Assembly (NCBI GenBank): GCA_041570235.1
Contig: JBFFWN010000233.1
Coordinates: forward strand, 1 to 5,353
DNA: 5,353 nucleotides
From: SZUA-36 sp041570235
GTDB lineage: Bacteria; Pseudomonadota; Gammaproteobacteria; Xanthomonadales; SZUA-36
Direction: 5' to 3'
Below are positions 1-5,353 of this stretch, piece by piece (the stretch's first letter is position 1; each line of letters starts with the position of its first letter). The position numbers and the translations under genes were made by a program. The notes under the pieces were generated by a model. That model saw only the letters and a program-made list of their open reading frames with translations, was not told the DNA's origin and did no database searches.

Positions 1-7
1 CATGCTG

Positions 8-25
8 CTTTAAAACCCTTTAAAA
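8..25. repeat. Tandem CTTTAAAA direct repeat upstream of the acyl-CoA dehydrogenase
   Basis: The 8-base word CTTTAAAA occurs at 8-15 and again at 18-25, exactly 10 bases (about one helical turn) apart and on the same face of DNA, 40 bases before the dehydrogenase start. Each copy contains the palindrome TTTAAA. This could be a paired binding site or simply AT-rich promoter DNA. No convincing -35/-10 pair is visible in the 64 bases available, and the real promoter may lie outside the window. Confidence 0.3.
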
Positions 26-64
26 GACGAACGCCGATACGCGAATCCTGAAACCCGAATATTA

Positions 65-1699
65 ATGCAAAAGGTCATTGATTACTTCGAGAACAGGGGC
101 CTGGCGAGTATCAAGGAAGACTGGCACGGAAAGCAATGGAACCATGATTTTGTGGACTTCCTGAAGCAGGAACAGGTATTCGCCACGCTGATGACGCCGG
201 CAGGCTACGGTGATGTAAATGCCTGCTGGGACACTTGGCGCAATACCATATTTGCCGAAATTACCGGTTTCTACGGTATTACCTATTGGTATACGTTCCA
301 GGTTTCGATGTTAGGCCTGGTGCCCATCTGGACCGGCAGCAATGAAACCTTGAAACACAAAACCGCCGAGTTGTTGAAACAGGGTGAGGTTTTTGCCTTT
401 GGTCTTTCCGAAAAAGAACACGGGGCCGACATTTACTCGTCAGAAATGCATTTGTCACAACAGGCCGATGGCACTTACCTGGCCAACGGCCGGAAATACT
501 ACATTGGCAATGGTAATGAAGCGGCCATTACATCGATGTTTGGCAAGATCTCCGATACCGGTGAATACGTGTTTTTTGCAACCGACAGCAGTCACCCGAG
601 CTACGAGTGTGTCAAAAACACGGTCAATGAGCCGAATTATGTCGCCGAATTGGCGCTGCACGATTATCCCATCAGCGACGCAGACATCATGGAGCGCGGA
701 CCCAAGGCCTGGGATAACATGCTGAACACCATCAATGTCTGCAAGTTCAACCTGGGTTTTGGTTCGCTTGGCCTGGCCACCCATGCCTTCTACGAAGCAC
801 TGGATCACGCCTCAAACCGCAAATTATATGGCGGCATGGTTACCGACTTTCCACATGTAAGGCAGATGTTTGTCGATGCCTATTGCCGCCTGGTCGCGAT
901 GCGGCTTTTCTCTGACCGGGCTATAGACTACATGCGTTCAGCCAGCGCCGATGACCGCCGTTACCTGCTCTACAACCCTATGGTGAAGATGAAGGTGACC
1001 TCAGAGGGCGAGCGCGTGGTTGGTCTGCTGCATGAAATCATCGCCGCCAAGGGGTTTGAGAAGGAACCGTTTTTTGAAATTGCAAGGCATGAAGCGGGTA
1101 TGCTACCCAAGCTCGAGGGCACCATCCATGTGAACATGGCCCTGATCGTCAAGTTCATGAAGAGTTTCCTGTTCACACCACAGGATTTTCCGGAGGTGGG
1201 CAAGGTGGTTGAAACCGCCGATGATACCTTCCTGTTTGACCAGGGCCCGACCAGGGGGCTGGCCAAAATAAAGTTTCACGATTACAAACTGGCTTACGGG
1301 ATGTTTGATACGAGTAATATCAGGCTGTTCAAGCAGCAGATTGAGGCATTCAAACAACTATTGGCCAAGGCGGGGCCAGACGAAAAACAGATGAAGGATA
1401 TCGACTACCTGCTGGCCTTGGGCGAGTGTTTCTGCCTGGTGGTTTATGGTCAGTTGATATTGGAAAACGCACCTTACATGGATGTTGATGAAAAGATGCT
1501 GGACCAGATTTTTGATTTCATGATCAGGGATATGTCAGCAGGCGCACTGGGCATTTACTGCAAGACCAGCAGCCATTCCGAGCAAAAGCGACTGGCAATG
1601 GAGATCATACGGGCGCCGGTGCCGGACAGCGGACGCTTTGATGAAATCTGGCAAAACCATGTCTTTGCGCTTAAAGGGGTCTACAACACGGGGTTGTAA
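65..1699 (+). CDS. Acyl-CoA dehydrogenase family protein, long form with helical C-terminal extension
   Basis: This is a predicted FAD-dependent, cytoplasmic acyl-CoA dehydrogenase, which would form the alpha,beta double bond of an acyl-CoA and pass electrons to electron-transfer flavoprotein. Visible in order: an N-terminal helical region (about 1-105); FGLSEKEHGAD at 112-122, the counterpart of the family's 'TEP-AGSD' substrate/FAD motif at the start of the middle beta domain; YYIGNGNEA at 145-153; NRKLYGG at 251-257, matching the FAD-contacting 'R-x-x-F/Y-G' motif of the C-terminal helical domain; and KLEGTIHVN at 349-357. Glu351 in LEGT sits where medium-chain-type enzymes carry the catalytic base, so the protein looks active. 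At 544 residues it is about 150 longer than the classical roughly 380-400; the extra part (about 395-544) is mostly helical and follows the catalytic core. The ATG at 65 is the first possible start after an in-frame stop at 11-13. No clear Shine-Dalgarno precedes it, so the start is slightly uncertain. It is convergent with rapA and has no operon partner in view. Substrate chain length and pathway cannot be read from sequence; a fatty-acid or related acyl-CoA role is inference. Confidence 0.9.
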   Translation: MQKVIDYFENRGLASIKEDWHGKQWNHDFVDFLKQEQVFATLMTPAGYGDVNACWDTWRNTIFAEITGFYGITYWYTFQVSMLGLVPIWTGSNETLKHKTAELLKQGEVFAFGLSEKEHGADIYSSEMHLSQQADGTYLANGRKYYIGNGNEAAITSMFGKISDTGEYVFFATDSSHPSYECVKNTVNEPNYVAELALHDYPISDADIMERGPKAWDNMLNTINVCKFNLGFGSLGLATHAFYEALDHASNRKLYGGMVTDFPHVRQMFVDAYCRLVAMRLFSDRAIDYMRSASADDRRYLLYNPMVKMKVTSEGERVVGLLHEIIAAKGFEKEPFFEIARHEAGMLPKLEGTIHVNMALIVKFMKSFLFTPQDFPEVGKVVETADDTFLFDQGPTRGLAKIKFHDYKLAYGMFDTSNIRLFKQQIEAFKQLLAKAGPDEKQMKDIDYLLALGECFCLVVYGQLILENAPYMDVDEKMLDQIFDFMIRDMSAGALGIYCKTSSHSEQKRLAMEIIRAPVPDSGRFDEIWQNHVFALKGVYNTGL

Positions 1700-1726
1700 G
1701 AAGGAAATCCGGTCAGCCTGGCTTCT

Positions 1727-1761
1727 GAGCGGCCCCGCTTTTATCATGGGAAAAGCCGCTC
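1727..1761. terminator. Imperfect inverted repeat between convergent genes, possible bidirectional terminator
   Basis: GAGCGGC at 1727-1733 is the exact reverse complement of GCCGCTC at 1755-1761. Inside it, GCTTTT (1737-1742) can pair with AAAAGC (1751-1756), or CCC (1734-1736) with GGG (1748-1750), so alternative bulged stems of roughly 10-11 pairs are possible. A smaller hairpin, AGCG/CGCT at 1728-1739 with loop GCCC, runs directly into TTTT (1739-1742), as expected for an intrinsic terminator of the plus-strand dehydrogenase. The longer fold lies 36 bases beyond the rapA stop and could serve that gene, but no strong U-tract follows it on the minus strand. The position between two convergent stops supports a terminator; the weak T-runs keep confidence low. 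Confidence 0.4.
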
Positions 1762-1796
1762 AAAGGTCTTTTCGTTGCGCGCATCCCGCTGTTTTC

Positions 1797-4682
1797 CTAA
1801 TCAGTGACAACTGCAACCCGCAGGGCATCCAGCCGGATATGCGCCAGATCGATATAGTGTTGCAGGTCTATGATTTCAGCCTCGAGATAATCAATTTCTT
1901 CCTGACGGATATTGGGGTTGATATCAGAGAGTGCCCTGAGACGTTCCAGTTCAGAGGTCTGCAGGCCCTGCATTTGATCTCTCGCCGCATCGATGATCGA
2001 TTTTTCCTGCGCGGCAGCCAATTGCTCTGCCTGTTCAATCATGGTGACGACCTGTGCCCGCGTATGACGGATAAAATCCTGGGCGTTATGCCGGCGCACC
2101 CTTTTTGCAAGTTTTCTGAAATGGTTTTCAGTGAGAATCTGGCTGAGGTCATTTTTCTTGCTGTCAACCACGATGCGAATGGTGGTCAGAGGCAGGTAAC
2201 GCTGCAGTTGCAGTGCTGCCGGCGCCTGGGTGCTTATCGTGAAAATCGCCTCCAGCAAGATGGCGCCATTTTTGAAGGGAGGTAATCTCATGGTGCAAAA
2301 GGCCGTATTGCCAAAATCACCGCTAAGCACCATGTCCATGGCGCCCGTTACCATCGGGTGTTCCCAGGTCAAGTACTGGAATTCCTCGCGCCCAAGTGCA
2401 ACTTCACGGCGGTAGGTTGCCGTCACGCCGTCCTCGGGCAACGCAGGGAAACTGTGTCCAAGCATGTGCTCACCGGGTTGCAAAATAACACTGCTCGCAC
2501 TGTGATGCTCCTGGTCAACGCCGAATTGATCAAAGACATTTTCCATGTATGCCGAAAGCACATGGTGCTGTTCATGCTCGTGCAGATCGGCAATGATCTG
2601 GTCGGCCTTTCCTCTGTCAAATGAGTTCAGCTCAAGCAGGTGATCCCTGCCTGAGTGCAATTTCTCCAGAAGTAATTGCGAACTTTCCCGGGTTTTCTTC
2701 AACAGCTCATCGAAATCAGGGTGATTGTTCGGGTCCAGCATGCAGCTTTTCAATTGAGCTTCGAATTTTCGAAACTGTGTATGACCAATCGCGCATGTGC
2801 TTTCAAAGGCATTGATGCCCTCGTGGTACCAGCGCAGCAACACCTGCTGGGCACTGTCCTGAAAATAGGGCACGTGCAGCAGAATGTCGTTTCGCTGTCC
2901 TATACGGTCGAGACGGCCGATTCGTTGTTCCAGCAGGTCCGGATCAAGGGGTATGTCAAACAATACCAACTGATGGGTAAACTGGAAATTCCTGCCTTCG
3001 CTGCCAATTTCCGAACATACCAGTACCTGCGCCCCCTGTTCCTGTTCGGCGAAATAGGCGGCCGCGCGATCACGCGCCACCAGCGACAGGCCTTCGTGAA
3101 ATACGGCCGAATGGATGCCATGCTTCAGATTAAGGAACTGTTCCAGTTGCACCGCCGTATCGGCAAGGGCGCAGATGACCAGGATCTTTTGTCCACGCTG
3201 TTGCGTCATAAAATCGACCAACCAGGCAACGCGCGGGTCGGTTTTCAGCCAGGTCTCCCCCAACTGTAATTCCGGTGTCAGCAATGCCGCCAAACCCTGG
3301 GTGTCCGGCACATCGGCGACATTTCTGTCTTCCTGTAAATCCGGCGCCGGCAGGGGGTATGGCTTTAGTTCACGATTGGGGAATCCCTGCACTGAGGCAC
3401 GTGTATTGCGAAACAACACCCGTCCTGTCCCATGCCGGTCGAGTAAATCGCTTACCACGTGGTCTATCAGCTTTTGCGGGTCGCCCTCGGTATGTTCAAA
3501 TTCTGAATTTAGCGCTTCCAGTTCATGCGTGCCCATCACACCGGCCAGCCTGTTTTTGAAGTCGTCAGAAAAAAGCTTCTCCGCACCGTCGTCTGCCAGT
3601 AAATCCTGAACCAGTTGACTGATGGGTGCGTAAAGGTCTTCTTCATCACGGAATTTCTGGATATCAAAGTAACGCGCTGGGTCCAGCAGGCGCAGACGGG
3701 CAAAATGACCCTGCACACCCAATTGTTCCGGCGTAGCGGTCAGTAAAAGTAAACCACGCGTGTTTTGGGAAAGCTTCTCGATTGCCTGGTAGGCCGGGCT
3801 TGAATGTTGTTCTGTCCACTCGAGGTGGTGGGCTTCATCCACAACCAACAGATCCCAGCCGGCGCTACATGCCTGGTCCAGTCGTTCGCTATTTTCACTG
3901 AGAAAAGACAGTGTGCAAATAACCAGCTGTGCGCTTTCAAACGGATTTTCGTTTCCGGATTCAGTCAGGGCCTCGCAGCGCGCTTCATCCAGTATGGTAA
4001 AAAACAGGTTGAAGCGCCGTAGCATTTCCACCAGCCACTGGTGTACAAGGCTGTCGGGCAGGGCGATCAGAATACGGTTTGCCCGCCCGGTTATCAGTTG
4101 CTGATGAATAATCAAGCCGGCTTCAATGGTTTTGCCCAGGCCAACCTCATCCGCCAAAAGCACCCTGGGTGCATACCGGTCTGCCGCTTCATGCGCTATA
4201 TACAACTGGTGGGGTAATAGCTGGATTCTCGGGCCCAACAAGCCCGCCACTGGAGACTGCTGCAGTCTTCGGTAGTGACTTAGCGTATCGAGGCGCAATT
4301 CGAAGGCACGGTTCTTGTCAATTTGGCCGGCAAAGAGGCGATCCTGCGGCTTGCTGAACTGCACAAAACTGTTGAGTTCAAGTTCTGGCAGCACGCTGAA
4401 CTGGTCTTCGCCATCGGTTCCCAGGTAAATCAAACAACCGTTGTGCTCTTCGACCTCGGTAATCAGAAGGCTGTCACCATCGTTGTTGCTGACCCGTTGA
4501 CCCACCTCGTAACGAACCCTGCTCAGGGGAGCATTATCGATTGCATAGGTGCGATTTTCACCGGCGGCCGGGAAACTCATGTAGACACGACGGTTGGCGA
4601 CTTCCAGGACAATCCCAAGACCAAGTTCAGACTCGGTGTTACTGACCCAACGCTGACCGGCATGAAAGGAAAATACAGACAC
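1797..4682 (-). CDS. rapA: RNA polymerase-associated protein RapA (HepA), SNF2-family ATPase
   Basis: RapA binds core RNA polymerase and uses ATP-driven double-stranded DNA translocation to free polymerase stalled in post-termination complexes, recycling it for new initiation. The 961 residues compare with 968 in Escherichia coli RapA and recalled similarity runs end to end. Order: N-terminal Tudor-like domains with GQRWVSNTESELGLG (9-23) and FSKPQDRLFAGQID (109-122); SNF2 helicase lobe 1 with Walker A LADEVGLGKT (176-185, Lys184), LVVDEAHHLEW (279-289, DEAH at 282-285) and LLLTATPEQLG (312-322); the HGTGRVLFRNTR segment (417-428); lobe 2 with KILVICA (499-505), CSEIGSEGRNFQF (556-568) and the arginine-finger motif QRIGRLDRIGQR (586-597); then the RapA-specific region, including LTWEHPMV (771-778) and a helical C-terminus ending LDALRVAVVTD. 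All ATPase motifs are intact. The linker at about 440-480 is shorter than in E. coli. The start is GTG: no other in-frame start exists between it and the upstream stop at 4746-4748, and it places GQRW three residues later than in E. coli. A TGAG sits six bases upstream, and a sigma-70-like promoter lies just before it. Confidence 0.97.
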   Translation of the reverse strand: MSVFSFHAGQRWVSNTESELGLGIVLEVANRRVYMSFPAAGENRTYAIDNAPLSRVRYEVGQRVSNNDGDSLLITEVEEHNGCLIYLGTDGEDQFSVLPELELNSFVQFSKPQDRLFAGQIDKNRAFELRLDTLSHYRRLQQSPVAGLLGPRIQLLPHQLYIAHEAADRYAPRVLLADEVGLGKTIEAGLIIHQQLITGRANRILIALPDSLVHQWLVEMLRRFNLFFTILDEARCEALTESGNENPFESAQLVICTLSFLSENSERLDQACSAGWDLLVVDEAHHLEWTEQHSSPAYQAIEKLSQNTRGLLLLTATPEQLGVQGHFARLRLLDPARYFDIQKFRDEEDLYAPISQLVQDLLADDGAEKLFSDDFKNRLAGVMGTHELEALNSEFEHTEGDPQKLIDHVVSDLLDRHGTGRVLFRNTRASVQGFPNRELKPYPLPAPDLQEDRNVADVPDTQGLAALLTPELQLGETWLKTDPRVAWLVDFMTQQRGQKILVICALADTAVQLEQFLNLKHGIHSAVFHEGLSLVARDRAAAYFAEQEQGAQVLVCSEIGSEGRNFQFTHQLVLFDIPLDPDLLEQRIGRLDRIGQRNDILLHVPYFQDSAQQVLLRWYHEGINAFESTCAIGHTQFRKFEAQLKSCMLDPNNHPDFDELLKKTRESSQLLLEKLHSGRDHLLELNSFDRGKADQIIADLHEHEQHHVLSAYMENVFDQFGVDQEHHSASSVILQPGEHMLGHSFPALPEDGVTATYRREVALGREEFQYLTWEHPMVTGAMDMVLSGDFGNTAFCTMRLPPFKNGAILLEAIFTISTQAPAALQLQRYLPLTTIRIVVDSKKNDLSQILTENHFRKLAKRVRRHNAQDFIRHTRAQVVTMIEQAEQLAAAQEKSIIDAARDQMQGLQTSELERLRALSDINPNIRQEEIDYLEAEIIDLQHYIDLAHIRLDALRVAVVTD

Positions 4683-4688
4683 AAAATT

Positions 4689-4692
4689 CTCA
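4689..4692 (-). promoter_or_regulatory. Shine-Dalgarno-like TGAG for rapA (supports GTG start)
   Basis: Read on the minus strand, TGAG is followed by a six-base spacer (4683-4688) and then the GTG at 4682-4680. It is a short match to the anti-Shine-Dalgarno, but the spacing is suitable. It supports the GTG as the true start, since no ATG is available in frame upstream of the conserved GQRW motif. Confidence 0.5.
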
Positions 4693-4712
4693 ACTAATGT
4701 TGTTGGCGGCGG

Positions 4713-4741
4713 ATGGTAAGGGCTTATGAGCTCAGTGACAA
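4713..4741 (-). promoter_or_regulatory. Predicted sigma-70 promoter for rapA
   Basis: On the minus strand, TTGTCA (4741-4736; 5 of 6 to TTGACA) is followed after exactly 17 bases by TACCAT (4718-4713; 4 of 6 to TATAAT, including the first TA and final T). Transcription would start near 4706, giving a leader of about 24 bases with a TGAG Shine-Dalgarno-like element and then the GTG start of rapA. The motif quality, ideal spacing and position make this the best promoter candidate in the window. It is a prediction from pattern only. Confidence 0.5.
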
Positions 4742-4756
4742 GCCATTAAGCGGATC

Positions 4757-4775
4757 ATGTCCTTACAAATGACAT
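4757..4775. repeat. ATGTC-N9-GACAT dyad upstream of the rapA promoter
   Basis: ATGTC (4757-4761) and GACAT (4771-4775) are perfect inverted half-sites with nine bases between them, just upstream of the predicted rapA -35 element. The size and symmetry resemble an operator for a dimeric regulator. It is also 25 bases beyond the stop of the cytochrome gene, so it could form a weak hairpin there, though no T-tract follows on the minus strand. Five-base arms arise by chance often. Confidence 0.25.
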
Positions 4776-4799
4776 TCATATCTGCCGCCAAGTCTCTTT

Positions 4800-5353
4800 T
4801 CAGTGGTCCACGGGTTCTCTCGGCAGGTATTTTTTACCGCTGAACATGGCCGAGACAATACTGCCGTTGCCTGCGGTTTCGGTACGGATGACAGCGATGA
4901 TATGCACCAGTATCAATAACCACAGTACGTATGCTCCATAGAGATGGATGGTGCCGACGGGTTTCTTGAAAGCCTGCAGCTGTGCCATTCTGTCAGGGTC
5001 GGTTCCGGTTTTGTCATAGGGCTTGATCTGTTCGGGGGGCATGTCCTGCGCGGCGACCCAGGCGGCGGCGAAATGGCCAAACGGAGGATAATAGATATCC
5101 GTCGCCGCGCGGGTCAGACCGGTTGCCATCATCACGGACATGAGCAGCAACATGACCAATACGGATAATCGGCCTTTCGGATTATGGCCAATAAAAGTTT
5201 GTGGCTGCCCCGTTTTTTCGGATTCGCTGTACGTGCGCAGCTCATTTTTGAAGTCCTTGCCGGGAAATAGTGTCGTCCAACGTGAATGATGGCCCCCAAC
5301 AAAACCCACAACAAATCGGATCAGCAGGTTAATGGAAAAAACATAGCCGACAA
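4800..5353 (-). CDS. Cytochrome b561 / Ni-Fe-hydrogenase-type b cytochrome, 5' end cut by the window edge
   Basis: This is a predicted inner-membrane b-type cytochrome that passes electrons between the quinone pool and a soluble or periplasmic partner. The frame is open to position 5353, so the gene enters from outside and lacks its N-terminus (first transmembrane helix and probably the histidine before the visible GYVF). The GTG at 5309 falls inside a membrane helix and is not a real start. Visible segments: a helix at about 5351-5295 (GYVFSINLLIRFVVGFVG), the family motif FIGHNPKGR, a helix at about 5168-5115, a hydrophilic loop of about 50 residues containing AATDIYYPPFGHF, and a last helix at about 4958-4887. 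That last helix carries two histidines 14 residues apart (codons 4946-4944 and 4904-4902), the expected heme-b ligand pattern. The tail GSIVSAMFSGKK is typical of the family. It lies upstream of rapA on the same strand with a 117-base gap. Partner genes, such as a cytochrome c or hydrogenase subunit, would lie outside the window, so the substrate system is unknown. Confidence 0.85.
   Translation of the reverse strand, partial: VGYVFSINLLIRFVVGFVGGHHSRWTTLFPGKDFKNELRTYSESEKTGQPQTFIGHNPKGRLSVLVMLLLMSVMMATGLTRAATDIYYPPFGHFAAAWVAAQDMPPEQIKPYDKTGTDPDRMAQLQAFKKPVGTIHLYGAYVLWLLILVHIIAVIRTETAGNGSIVSAMFSGKKYLPREPVDH

Larger units (their letters stand above)
4703..4791. repeat. 8-base inverted repeat flanking the rapA promoter region
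   Basis: On the plus strand, TTGGCGGC at 4703-4710 and GCCGCCAA at 4784-4791 are perfect reverse complements separated by 73 bases. They bracket the predicted rapA promoter and a smaller dyad. They could be paired regulator half-sites, allow a long-range stem in a read-through transcript from the cytochrome gene, or be chance. An 8-base match at this spacing is only weakly significant. Confidence 0.25.

Noticed and set aside
1638..2285. A 215-codon plus-strand open frame overlapping the ends of the dehydrogenase and rapA genes
   Set aside because: It is antisense to the conserved C-terminus of RapA and out of frame with the dehydrogenase end. Its product shows no recognisable domain and its start lies inside the dehydrogenase, so it is best explained as a shadow.
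2676..3269. A 197-codon plus-strand open frame antisense to rapA
   Set aside because: It mirrors the strongly conserved helicase lobe 2 of RapA. The frame is kept open by codon bias of the real gene, and no domain or start signal supports it.
1797..4682. The SNF2-type helicase as part of a defence system (such as DISARM- or Dnd-associated SNF2 proteins)
   Set aside because: The RapA-specific N- and C-terminal regions match end to end, the length is that of RapA, and no nuclease, methyltransferase or other defence gene is adjacent.
4323..4697. A 124-codon plus-strand open frame antisense to the rapA 5' end
   Set aside because: It lies opposite the conserved N-terminal domain and promoter of rapA and shows no family resemblance.
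4800..5309. Treating the GTG at 5309 as the start of a complete 169-residue membrane protein
   Set aside because: The frame stays open to the window edge and the residues before it (GYVFSINLLIRFVV) form a family-typical membrane helix, so the gene is a 5'-truncated fragment and this GTG is internal.

Overview
The window reads as ordinary chromosomal DNA from a gammaproteobacterium of moderate GC content. The main clue is a full-length, intact RapA (HepA), an RNA-polymerase-recycling ATPase found mainly in Gammaproteobacteria. The two neighbouring genes, a long acyl-CoA dehydrogenase and a membrane b-type cytochrome, would fit an aerobic or facultative, possibly marine or environmental member of the class. 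The genus cannot be named from this sequence.

Layout. Positions 1-64 are a short AT-rich leader. Positions 65-1699 (+) encode a complete 544-residue acyl-CoA dehydrogenase-family flavoprotein. Positions 1700-1796 are a 97-base convergent intergenic region holding an imperfect inverted repeat that may act as a terminator for one or both flanking genes. Positions 1797-4682 (-) encode RapA (961 residues, GTG start). Positions 4683-4799 are a 117-base spacer with a good sigma-70-like promoter reading into rapA, a Shine-Dalgarno-like TGAG and two small dyads. Positions 4800-5353 (-) are the 3' part of a cytochrome b561 / Ni-Fe-hydrogenase-type cytochrome b gene whose 5' end lies beyond the window.

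The three genes have no evident shared pathway. The dehydrogenase would pass electrons from acyl-CoA oxidation to an electron-transfer flavoprotein. The cytochrome would carry electrons across or along the inner membrane. RapA acts on stalled RNA polymerase. The cytochrome and rapA lie on the same strand, but the 117-base gap with its own promoter suggests rapA can be transcribed independently. I see no mobile element, CRISPR array, RNA gene or phage-like gene, and I found no convincing undescribed system. The points worth checking are the helical C-terminal extension of the dehydrogenase, the long loop in the cytochrome, and the small non-coding signals.
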